Under the pieces are notes generated by a model. It searched no databases, was not told the origin of the DNA, and saw only the letters and a list, made by a program, of their open reading frames with translations. From assembly GCF_001983995.1 (NCBI RefSeq), contig NZ_CP019450.1:1922001-1986000 (forward strand): 64,000 nt of DNA, in the 5' to 3' direction. Made by a program: the position numbers and the translations under genes. How positions within the stretch are numbered: the first letter of the stretch is position 1; every line of letters starts with the position of its first letter. This document shows, in pieces, positions 15,844-24,350 of the stretch. Source of the stretch: Halioglobus japonicus (GTDB lineage: Bacteria; Pseudomonadota; Gammaproteobacteria; Pseudomonadales; Halieaceae).

Positions 15844-17277
15844 ATGACAAAGGCACTTAGACTATTAATGATTGAAGACAGTGCTTCCCTCGCTGAGGTA
15901 TACAAAGCCTACCTACCTGACGAGCAGTACCAGGTGGTCACGGTTGATTCGCTGGGAAGGGCTCATGCCACATACGGTGCGTTCCAACCGGACATTGTAC
16001 TTCTTGATATTCAGCTCCCCGACGGTAATGGAATGGATTTTCTGGCCGAGATTCAGGCCATGAAGAATCCCGCGCAGATCATCGTCATGACGGCGCACGG
16101 TACGTCCGAAATGGCCGTAGAAGCTATTCAGATGGGCGCGTTTGACTTCCTAACCAAGCCGTTTGACGCTGCTCGGTTACGCGTCACTCTGGACAATGCT
16201 GCATCTCAATTGCGCCTTGGCAAGCAAGTCAGAGATTTAGCACTACGTGAGCGCGATGGCTATGGGGATTTCATCGGTAAGTCGACGGCGATGCAGTCTG
16301 TGTACAGGACGATTGACTCGCTCGCTGCTAGCGATGCGACCGGGTTCATCGTGGGTGAAAGTGGGACAGGAAAAGAGCTGGCTGCCGAAGCTGTCCACCA
16401 GCATAGTGAACGCCGTGATAAAGCCTTTATCGCGATAAACTGCGGCGCCATCCCCGGCGAGCTCATGGAGAGTGAATTATTTGGCCATGTAAAGGGGGCG
16501 TTCACGGGTGCCAGTAGTAACCGTGAGGGTGCCGCCAGCGTCGCCAACGGAGGCACGCTGTTTCTAGACGAAATCTGCGAAATGAGCCTTGAACTGCAAA
16601 AGAAACTTCTGCGCTTTATTCAGACAGGTACGTTTCGCAAGGTCGGTAGCAATGAGCTCGAAAAAGTTGATGTGCGGTTTGTCTGTGCGACTAACCGCGA
16701 TCCCATCCTCGAAGTGCGCGAAGGGCGCTTTCGAGAGGACCTTTTCTATCGACTGCATGTGGTGCCCGTCAGACTACCCCCGTTGCGCGAGCGGGACGAT
16801 GATGTGTTATTGATTGCCCGGTGTTTTCTATCGGTTTTTAGTGAGCGGGAGAATAAGGTTTTCCGCGGTTTCAGTGAAAAGGCGGAAGAGGCCATTCGCC
16901 ACTATGCATGGCCAGGCAATGTTCGCCAGCTACAAAATGCCATGCATCAATTGGTGGTGCTTAACAATGGCGATCGGGTTGAGCACTCAATGCTCCCCCA
17001 CGAGGTAACTTCAGGTCAGCTGGAGGTCGAATCCAGTGTATTGTCCGCAGTCGCGATAAAGCCAAGAGCGAATGCCAGCGCTTCAGATAATCTACATGAG
17101 GCCGATCATGTTGCACGTAGAGAACAAATCGAGCCACTGTGGTTAACAGAAAAAAATGCGATTGAGTCGGCCATTGACGTATGCAGCGGCAATATCAATC
17201 AGGCGGCAGGGCTGCTTGAAGTCTCACCTTCAACGATTTATCGAAAACTTCAGGGCTGGAAGAAGATGCGAGCTTGA
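15844..17277 (+). CDS. Sigma-54-dependent response regulator (NtrC/LuxO type)
   Basis: Activates transcription by sigma-54 RNA polymerase when phosphorylated. The 477-residue protein has a receiver (acidic pair E11-D12, phospho-acceptor D55 in VLLDIQLPDGNG, T in MTAHGTSE, K in LTKPFDAARL). An AAA+ domain follows, with Walker A GESGTGKE, the sigma-54 loop GAFTGA, Walker B GGTLFLDEI and the arginine region LRERDDDV. The C-terminal Fis-type HTH reads NINQAAGLLEVSPSTIYRKL. All key residues are present. It lies between the polysaccharide genes and the H-NOX/kinase pair, so it is the likely link between NO sensing and the sigma-54 promoters at 2292, 2520 and 7080. Confidence 0.9.
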   Translation: MTKALRLLMIEDSASLAEVYKAYLPDEQYQVVTVDSLGRAHATYGAFQPDIVLLDIQLPDGNGMDFLAEIQAMKNPAQIIVMTAHGTSEMAVEAIQMGAFDFLTKPFDAARLRVTLDNAASQLRLGKQVRDLALRERDGYGDFIGKSTAMQSVYRTIDSLAASDATGFIVGESGTGKELAAEAVHQHSERRDKAFIAINCGAIPGELMESELFGHVKGAFTGASSNREGAASVANGGTLFLDEICEMSLELQKKLLRFIQTGTFRKVGSNELEKVDVRFVCATNRDPILEVREGRFREDLFYRLHVVPVRLPPLRERDDDVLLIARCFLSVFSERENKVFRGFSEKAEEAIRHYAWPGNVRQLQNAMHQLVVLNNGDRVEHSMLPHEVTSGQLEVESSVLSAVAIKPRANASASDNLHEADHVARREQIEPLWLTEKNAIESAIDVCSGNINQAAGLLEVSPSTIYRKLQGWKKMRA

Positions 17278-17306
17278 GGGGCCTTTTTTGAACGGGAGTG
17301 AAGATT

Positions 17307-17855
17307 ATGTATGGACTTATCAACAAGGCGCTACAGAGTATGATCCTCCAGCAGTTTGGTGAGCAGGAGTGGAGCAAAGTTTTGGAGCATTCGGGCATGC
17401 CGGAGGATTCCTTCCTGACCATGCGCCACTATGACGACGAGGTCACCTATAAGCTCGTGGGTGCGGCGTCAGAGGTACTGGGAGCGCCGATAGCGAAATG
17501 CCTTGAGATGTTTGGCGAGTACTGGGTGCTGGAGACGGCCTCCAAATCCTACGGCACCCTAATGGATGCCTCGGGAGATACCATGGTGGAATTTTTGTCC
17601 AACATGAATTCGTTGCATGACCGAATCACAGGCACTTTTCTCGACTACGTGCCGCCTGAGTTCATGGTGGAAGATCTTGAACCACCTCGCTACAGAATTC
17701 ACTACATGAGTAAGCGGGAAGGCCTTGTCCCCTTCGTTGATGGATTGCTGAAGGGCCTCGCCATACGCTTTGATGCCGATCTCGAAATTCACAGCCGCAC
17801 TGATCAACCGACTGAGCAGGGTACCCACGCAGTGTATGAGGTGAGTGTTAGTTGA
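17307..17855 (+). CDS. H-NOX haem nitric oxide sensor
   Basis: Cytoplasmic haem protein that binds NO and controls a partner signalling protein. Its length of 182 residues and opening MYGLINKALQ are typical. H104 (in NSLHDRI) is the expected proximal haem ligand. The haem propionate motif Y-x-S-x-R is present as Y133-M-S135-K-R137. The start at 17307 follows GGGAG with nine bases spacing. It lies 29 bases after the regulator gene and overlaps the kinase gene, matching the known H-NOX/kinase pairs of Shewanella and Vibrio. Confidence 0.92.
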   Translation: MYGLINKALQSMILQQFGEQEWSKVLEHSGMPEDSFLTMRHYDDEVTYKLVGAASEVLGAPIAKCLEMFGEYWVLETASKSYGTLMDASGDTMVEFLSNMNSLHDRITGTFLDYVPPEFMVEDLEPPRYRIHYMSKREGLVPFVDGLLKGLAIRFDADLEIHSRTDQPTEQGTHAVYEVSVS

Positions 17856-19864
17856 CTATTCTTAGCGACATTAAGGGGGAACATCATCTGCAATCCCTGT
17901 TGGATTTGTTCTCTGTGGTGATGGTGTTGGATCGTCGTCTGGACATTATCTTTGCCAGTGACACCCTCCTGCGCCATATGCCCAGCCTGACTTCGCAGCC
18001 ACGCCTGGAAGACGTTTTTCAACTTGTGCGTCCTAGAGATTTACGGCATTTCGACGAATTTCTACGGAGGCTCGATACATTATATTTGCTGACGTCCCGT
18101 GATCAGAAGTTCGCTATCAGGGGGCAATTAATTCACGAGCCAGACCCTTTTCAAGAGTGCCTGGTATTCTGCGGCGCGCCCTGGTTGTACTGGATGAACG
18201 CGAATTGTGAAGACAAGAAGTTGGGCTTGAGTGACTTTTCACACCAGGACGTACAGCTCGATCAGCTGCTCTACATGGCTTCGGATGCGAGTATGGTGGC
18301 GGATTTGGAGCGCTTGAATGGAGAGCTGAGCCAGGCCAAGGAAAAACTTGAATCCGCCCAAGCGGCGCGCAATGCGTTTTTTTCGCAAATGAGTCACGAA
18401 ATGCGCACACCGCTAAACGGTATTATCAGCGCGATGTCACTTATGCAGAAAGAAGTGCTTCCACCCCGTGCAGCAGATTTATTGGAACTGGCTAATAAAT
18501 CCTCCGATCATATGCTGGAAACCATTAACTACGTCCTGGATATCGCCAAGCTTGAAGCCGCAGAGGCGGGCTCGGGCCCTGTAGCGTTTAATCTCTCAGA
18601 GGCGCTGGAGTCTGTCATTGACATCGTCCGACCGCGTGCACTGGAGAAAAAGCTGGATCTTCGCCTAGATTTTAACGACACCATCCCCCTCTTTTTCTGG
18701 GGCGATGTGGAATCGCTACGCCAGGTCATACTCAACTTCCTGATTAATGCGATCAAGTTTACCGAGACGGGTGAGATTCGTATTGATGTTGACCGAGGGC
18801 GATCTGAGGGAATGACACTGCGTCTGGAGGTTGCTGACACTGGTATTGGTATCCCGCTGGAAGCACAACCGACAATATTCGAACCATTTGACACCGGTAA
18901 GGACGCCAATTCTTCGGCAATGGAGGTTGGCAGTGGTTTGGGTCTGGATATTGCCCGACGCAGTGTATCGGCGATGGGTGGAGATATTGGACTGATCTCT
19001 AGCGAAGGGACGGGGTCACGCTTCTGGATAGAACTACCGTTGGAAGCTGTCGAGGCGCCTGTAGAGAAAGAGGATGAAGTTTTCATTGTCGATACCCAAT
19101 TCACGGGCCGTCTGTTGCTGGTTGACGACAATGAAACCAACCTGATGCTCATGAGTATGATTCTCCAGGATCAAGGGCTGACGATCACCACGGCAGTATC
19201 TGGTGAGGATGCAGTCGCGCTGGTTGAAAGCGAGCCATTTGATCTCGTATTCATGGACATCAGCATGCCCGGGATGGATGGATATGAGGCCACGCGCCGT
19301 ATTCGCGCCATACGGGATGCGGATGCATTGCCCGTCATAGCGCTGTCTGCCTATACAGGCGACAAGGAGCGCAAGGCGAGTAAAGATAGCGGTATGAACG
19401 GCTATCTGGTTAAACCGTTGGAAGAGCATGCGCTGGTAAAGGTCCTAGCCCAGTATATACGGCAGGAGGGCTCGGAAGCGGCCGATCAAGCGGAGTCGGA
19501 TAATACGCCAGATGCAGAGGCGTCGCCATCGCTGGCAGATGTGCATACAGTCGAGGCACTGCGGCAGCAGATTGGCGACGACAATCTGGTCAGTGTTATC
19601 GAAAAATTTCGCGCTGAAGTAGAACGGCGCTGGCCTGCGCTGCAGGCGGCTGGTTGCAGCGAAGACCTGGAGCGCGAGGCACACACGCTAGCGAGCAACT
19701 GCGGAAGTTTTGGTCTGCCCACGGTGGCTGCGCGGCTTCGCGACGTTGAAAGCCACGCAAGGGCGGGTGGTAGTCTGGTCGATCTGGTCGACCTGACGGT
19801 GACGGAGCGCGAACTGCAGGCCGGCGTGTCCCAACTCTGTGAGATGGTGCGTAAACCGCGATAA
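17852..19864 (+). CDS. H-NOX-associated hybrid histidine kinase with HPt
   Basis: A 670-residue soluble sensor kinase. Residues 1 to about 150 resemble the H-NOX-associated (HNOBA) sensor region and are followed by a coiled coil (LERLNGELSQAKEKLESAQAA). Next come a HisKA domain with phospho-His in MSHEMRTPLNG, an HATPase domain (NFLINAIKFTETG, DTGIGI, GSGLGLDI), a receiver with phospho-acceptor in VFMDISMPGMDG, and a C-terminal HPt with EAHTLASNCGSFG. No membrane segment is seen. It probably starts with TTG at 17852, overlapping the H-NOX stop, after GAGGTG. It is a complete internal phosphorelay that could feed the sigma-54 regulator. Confidence 0.9.
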   Translation: MTILSDIKGEHHLQSLLDLFSVVMVLDRRLDIIFASDTLLRHMPSLTSQPRLEDVFQLVRPRDLRHFDEFLRRLDTLYLLTSRDQKFAIRGQLIHEPDPFQECLVFCGAPWLYWMNANCEDKKLGLSDFSHQDVQLDQLLYMASDASMVADLERLNGELSQAKEKLESAQAARNAFFSQMSHEMRTPLNGIISAMSLMQKEVLPPRAADLLELANKSSDHMLETINYVLDIAKLEAAEAGSGPVAFNLSEALESVIDIVRPRALEKKLDLRLDFNDTIPLFFWGDVESLRQVILNFLINAIKFTETGEIRIDVDRGRSEGMTLRLEVADTGIGIPLEAQPTIFEPFDTGKDANSSAMEVGSGLGLDIARRSVSAMGGDIGLISSEGTGSRFWIELPLEAVEAPVEKEDEVFIVDTQFTGRLLLVDDNETNLMLMSMILQDQGLTITTAVSGEDAVALVESEPFDLVFMDISMPGMDGYEATRRIRAIRDADALPVIALSAYTGDKERKASKDSGMNGYLVKPLEEHALVKVLAQYIRQEGSEAADQAESDNTPDAEASPSLADVHTVEALRQQIGDDNLVSVIEKFRAEVERRWPALQAAGCSEDLEREAHTLASNCGSFGLPTVAARLRDVESHARAGGSLVDLVDLTVTERELQAGVSQLCEMVRKPR

Positions 19865-19920
19865 TCCCGTATACATCCTTCGATGTGCTGTTGAATGCTG
19901 TCATGTTGATATCCTGAACT

Positions 19921-20545
19921 ATGGTTTTACAGATCCTGCTCGCGGTGCTGATTGGCCTGCTTTGTTGATACTTAGCGAGTACCGGGCGCAGCCGCGCCAT
20001 GAGCTGGTTCTTGTTTGCACTCGCCGCCTACAACATGCTCCGACCCGTCGCGGATTTGCTAGGCAGTCCGTACTGGAAGGCAGTGAGCAATAGCTTGCGT
20101 TTTTCTATGCACCGTTGGTATACCTAGCGACATGCAGAGTTACTCTGCGACGATTTCTGCTTTCGGCGCGTGCATTTTTGGTATCTCTCCGCTTGCAGTA
20201 GCGCTGTTGCTCAGTGTGGCTGGCCCCGGCATATTGCCGCCATTGCTTGGCGTGCTGATGATTGCCGATGTGTTCGCCAGCTTTAGTCAGATGGCGCAAG
20301 TCAAACGCATTATTGACCGCACGCATTCTGTTGTAGAGCCCGAGGGCCTGCGCTGGCTGGAGCGGGTCCTCTACGCCTTTTCCCTGCTGATTATCTGGGA
20401 GATGCTTCGGGCGGCGCTGGGCGCGGATGCTGCGCTCGGTTTCTCGGCGCAGCTGACCCTAACGGTTGACTGGATATTTCGGTGTCAGGCGATGGTGCAC
20501 GTAGCGGCTACTGGTTGCAGCAGCGTGATGGGTGGCGTTTCGTAA
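19921..20545 (+). pseudogene. Decayed multi-spanning membrane protein
   Basis: Three frames together give a plausible membrane protein. One frame has MVLQILLAVLIGLLC, then a stop, then MSWFLFALAAYNMLRP. A second has FFYAPLVYLATCRVTL. The third (20132-20545) has FGISPLAVALLLSVAGPGILPPLLGVLMIADVF and YAFSLLIIWEML. This resembles the 7TM sensor half of some AraC-type regulators, but no HTH is seen. At least one stop and two frame changes are needed, so the gene is broken. It directly follows the kinase. Confidence 0.45.
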
Positions 20546-20586
20546 CGCATCAGTGGCCCGGTAGCAAGCATGACGGTCAAGCCAGT

Positions 20587-20847
20587 ATGCCTATCACTAT
20601 GGATCTGAATAACAGCATCGTCCTTGAAGTGGTATTCGCCAGCATTGATAAGAATTCGGTATCACTTTGGGCGCGCTTTGACCGGCAAAAGCGGGTGAGA
20701 GGTGGTTTGTTGGCTGTGATGGCAGAAGGTCTGCGCGACCCTGATTGTAAGTCGGGGGCGAGCCTATTTGTCCCCCTTCCTGGTATGGTCAATGGCTGCG
20801 AGTTCCACTGGCGGCTGAGACCGAATTTTTACGTGATGCGCAACTAG
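20587..20847 (+). CDS. Doubtful small ORF, 86 aa
   Basis: An open frame covers 20482-20847 and ends overlapping the convergent DUF885 gene by four bases. From the ATG at 20587 it gives a soluble 86-residue product without recognisable domain. No ribosome site is visible. It may be part of the broken gene upstream or non-coding. Nothing else is seen in 20546-20843. Confidence 0.2.
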   Translation: MPITMDLNNSIVLEVVFASIDKNSVSLWARFDRQKRVRGGLLAVMAEGLRDPDCKSGASLFVPLPGMVNGCEFHWRLRPNFYVMRN

Positions 20848-22693
20848 TCTCCTTGACTTGCCGTTATCAAGGCGTCGATCTTCTGCTCTAGAATAGACAG
20901 TGGTACTGGGCCGTCTTTAAGCACTTCATCGTGGAATGCGCGGATGTCGAAATCCTCACCCAGGGCAGTGCGCGCCTTCTCGCGCAGTTCGACAATCTTG
21001 AGTTTGCCGATCATATAGGCCGTGGCCTGCCCGGGCATAGCTATATAGCGTTCAATGGCTTTTCGGGCATCACCGGCGGGGTTGGGAGTGTTTTCGATCA
21101 GGTAGTCAATAGCCTGTTGGCGTGTCCACTGTTTGCTATGAATGCCAGTATCCACCACCAGCCGCGCGGCGCGCCAGAGTTCCATGGCCAGGCGGCCGAA
21201 GTCTGAGTAGGGGTCTTCATAAAATCCCATCTCCTTTGGCAGCAGCTCGCTGTAAAGGCCCCAGCCTTCGGTGAATGCTGTAAAGGTGGTGTGCTTCTGG
21301 AATTCAGGGACGCCCTCCAGTTCCACGGAGATGGCCAGCTGCATGTGGTGACCGGGGATGCCCTCGTGGTAGGCCAGGGCCTCCATTTGATACTTGGGCA
21401 TCTGGCTCATGTCATACAGGTTGGCGTAGTAAATTCCCGGGCGGCTTCCGTCGGCCGGTGGCCGTTGGTAAAACGCTTTGCCGGCAGAGCGTTCACGGAA
21501 CGCTTCAACCCGTTTAACCTTAAGCGGTGCCTGGGGGAAGAGTCCAAACTGTTCCGGCAGGCGTGTACGCATGACATCGATCATACGGGTAGCCTCGGCC
21601 ATGTAGTCTTCTCTGCCCTCGTCGGTGTTGGGGTAGTAGAACTGGGCGTCACTGCGCATGAACTCGAAGAAGGCGGCCAGGTCGCCATCGAATTCAACTG
21701 TCTGCATGATGGCGCGCATTTCACCGTGGATTCGATCCACCTCGTTCAAACCAATGTTATGTACCTCGTCGGCACTGAGTTCAGTGGTGGTGAACCAGCG
21801 CAGGCGTTCGGCGTAGAAGGCGTCGCCATCGGGAAACTTCCAGACGCCGTCTTTGGCGGGCGCCAACGGGGCCTGGTGTTCAAGTTCAGCGATCAGGCGT
21901 TGATAGGCCGGTGCCAGTGAACTTAGCAGCGCGGCTCTACCGAGTTCGAGCAATTCGGCCCGTTCTTCCGCGGGTAGATCGATGGCAGTCAACTTGGCCT
22001 GGAAGTCGGCCCAGATGGTTGAGTCCTCACCATCGTCAAAGGGCGCGCCGCTGATCACGTTGCCGGCAGCTTCAATCATCTGCGGGTAGGCCCAATCTGC
22101 CAGGAACATGTCTTTCTTTTCGCGGATGCGGAATTGCTCGATGACCTCATCGAACCAGCGACCGGTGTCCTCGATTCTGCTGATATAGTCGTGGGCGTCC
22201 TCGGCATTGGCCACGGTATGCACATTGATCAGGCTACTGGCTACCTGAGTATGTGGCCCGCGATACTGATGAATCACGTACTTGTGATGGCGAAATTCAT
22301 CTGATGCGCTGCGACGTTCCAGATCGCTGCGGAATAACTGCTTGGACAATCTGAGATTTTCAGACAGCGCCGCGGTATCAATGTCATCGAGTGCAGCGAG
22401 GCGCTCTTCACGCAGCGCCTGACTCTCAGACTGGTGTGCCTCCGAAACGGAGTTCCACTTGCCATTGTCGGTGGGTTGGCCACGATAACTGGCCGTATAG
22501 GGGGCTCGGACCAGATCCTGGGCGTAGCTGTATTCCAGCAGTTGCTCAAAGCGCGTACTGGCATCCGGAAGCGCAGCTTCGGCTACAGCCTGGGGCGGTG
22601 GTGTGGGGCGCCGGGCGCCGGTGTATTGCTGTTCTCGCTGCAGGCAGTAAGGGCTGCCAGCGACATGAGAACCAGGTTGCGGAGTAGAGTCAC
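20844..22693 (-). CDS. DUF885 lipoprotein (putative metallopeptidase), frameshifted at N-terminus
   Basis: The main frame covers DUF885 with the family signature YHEGIPGHHMQ and YMIGKLKIVELREKA. The family is peptidase-like, and substrates are mostly unknown. The open frame continues upstream of 22349 to about 22610 (AVAEAALPDASTRFEQLLEY). A lipoprotein signal (LVLMSLAALTACSEN) from GTG 22693, with GAGG upstream, lies in another frame that stops at 22583-22585. A single base change in the G/C runs between 22586 and 22640 would join them. This is either an assembly error or an inactivated export signal. Confidence 0.75.
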
Positions 22694-22781
22694 GGTCACC
22701 TCAGAATGAAAGTGGTGCATCGGGGATGATGCTGTGACAGCGCATAATGAAGGATTGTGCCGTGGGTTTCCAGTTGCCCAA

Positions 22782-23168
22782 TCAACACTCCAGTCGCTGG
22801 CGAATCTGCTCCATCAGGTACTCATTGCTGATCTCCGCCCCCTCGGGCTTGGCGCTCAGGTATTCGTCCACATCTGCCAGCAGCTGTCGGGAATCCTTGA
22901 CTTCGGTGCAACGTTCCTGAGATTGTGCCAGAGACGTGGCCCGCAGCAGGTGAGCAGGCGATTTGCCGAGATGGGTTCTCAGTGCCCGTTCCTCTAGGCT
23001 GGTGGCGCCGGTAATCTCGTAATCGGCCAGGCCCTCCACGGCGTGTTATGCACACCATCCAATATTGAGTCTCACATCCTGGCTCAGTATGCGGTCACGG
23101 TTGTTAGTCGTACAGAGCAGGTTTTGGAGCGCCAATATACAAGCTCGCCGGAACGCCATGTTGTTCAT
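22782..23168 (-). pseudogene. Unknown gene interrupted by a stop codon
   Basis: The 3' part (from GTG 23039) encodes 85 residues, MEGLADYEITGATSLEERAL and on to MEQIRQRLEC, with gene-like composition. Directly upstream in the same frame a TAA (23046-23048) separates it from a 40-residue start MNNMAFRRACILALQNLLC at 23168. The two parts may be one gene with a nonsense mutation, or only the 3' part may be real. The family is not recognised. Confidence 0.35.
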
Positions 23169-23234
23169 GCCGCCAGCGCTTTCCTGGTATCGCAGTTGCG
23201 TCGCTTGTTCCGGTAGAGGCCGAACCGATTGGCG

Positions 23235-24290
23235 CTAGAGCGCCACCGCTATTTCGAGGTCTGCGTTGTCGGCTGCCAATTGCCGGGTACCTGCCTGATA
23301 TTGATCCAATGGCGCGTCCCGCAATTGGGTCGCCAGAAAACTGTTGATCAACGCCTTACTGAGCGCGTGCTGACGGGGAATGCTCATGGTGGCAACCTCG
23401 GGCACGTCGAAGGTGCAGGGTGGAGAGTCGGTATAGTCACCGACGCCGCTATCGGGTTGCCGTCTGGCCAGCTCGCTGTGAAAAGTAATATCCGCCGGAT
23501 CCTGGTCGAAAGTGCTGCCAAAAAAGGTGCAGACCATTGCGTCCGGGTTGAACCCCAGCCACGGGAAATCAGCAAAGCCCATGTGTGTGCCCCCGACCAG
23601 TTTTGCCAGCACCCTAGGCGCTGAGGACCGCGCGTGGCTGCGCGCACTGGTGGCGGGATAGTCAACCAGCATGTCCTTGTCACCGTGAATGATGAGTAGC
23701 GGCAGATCGCGGTGCTCGTAAAAAGGGGGATAAAAAATATCGCCTGCACCGGGGGCGAGGCCGACGGCTGCGGTGAGGCGCGGCTCCATTAGTTCAGGAT
23801 CGTAGCCGGCGAGGTAGGTGGTTAGCCCGCCCAGTGACCGTCCGATTAGGGCAATACGCTGTGCATCTATTTTACCTGCCAGGTCGGCGGGAGCGCCTGG
23901 TACATCACCCAGGGCTAAATCAATGGCGCGACTGACGTCGGCGGGTTGGTTAATAACATCGTTCAATTGTAGATGATCGCTGCTCAGGTCGGTATTGGTG
24001 CCTGGGAAGCGCGGTGCCGCGACAACATAGCCCTGGCTCGCGAGGTGATTGGTGAGCCAGGTGGAATCCTCGGGGTCGCCGTTAAAGCCATGTGCGTAGA
24101 CCACCAGGGGAGACTCGTCGGCCAGGGCCTCGGGGTGCCAGAACACGACTTCGAGATGTCTGTTGCGTTTAGTGTCGTGCAACATCACCGATAGTGGCCC
24201 TATCACTTTGTGTGGGCCTGGTGGTGTTGTGTCATTGGCGCAACCTACAGCTAGCAGCGCAATAAAGGATAAAATCGTTAAAAACAGCAT
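23235..24290 (-). CDS. Alpha/beta-hydrolase lipoprotein (PAF-acetylhydrolase/dienelactone-hydrolase-like)
   Basis: Probably a secreted, lipid-anchored esterase. The signal MLFLTILSFIALLAVGC has a lipobox, so Cys15-16 would be acylated. The catalytic parts are VVYAHGFNG (oxyanion region), GRSLGG (nucleophile serine), HGDKDMLV (acid) and GGTHMGF (histidine). The ATG at 24290 follows GGGAG and is preferred to the TTG at 24305. Substrate unknown. It is separated by 60 bases from the carboxylase gene upstream. Confidence 0.82.
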   Translation of the reverse strand: MLFLTILSFIALLAVGCANDTTPPGPHKVIGPLSVMLHDTKRNRHLEVVFWHPEALADESPLVVYAHGFNGDPEDSTWLTNHLASQGYVVAAPRFPGTNTDLSSDHLQLNDVINQPADVSRAIDLALGDVPGAPADLAGKIDAQRIALIGRSLGGLTTYLAGYDPELMEPRLTAAVGLAPGAGDIFYPPFYEHRDLPLLIIHGDKDMLVDYPATSARSHARSSAPRVLAKLVGGTHMGFADFPWLGFNPDAMVCTFFGSTFDQDPADITFHSELARRQPDSGVGDYTDSPPCTFDVPEVATMSIPRQHALSKALINSFLATQLRDAPLDQYQAGTRQLAADNADLEIAVAL

Positions 24291-24350
24291 ATTTTTCTCC
24301 CTCAAGTTGTTGCGTTATGTCGAAGCTCAGGACCTTCTCTGTGGCCGGGT

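Larger units (their letters stand above)
14884..16617 (+). repeat. Tandem direct duplication of ligase tail plus regulator N-terminal part
   Basis: Unit A (14884-15770) and unit B (15771-about 16617) align along their whole length. Both begin in the segment coding the ligase tail (S-I-V-G-x-A-V-N-E-R-P), pass a ribosome site and an ATG, and cover the receiver and the first half of the AAA+ domain. Unit A has diverged clearly and grown by short repeat expansions. Unit B leads into the intact gene. Confidence 0.85.
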
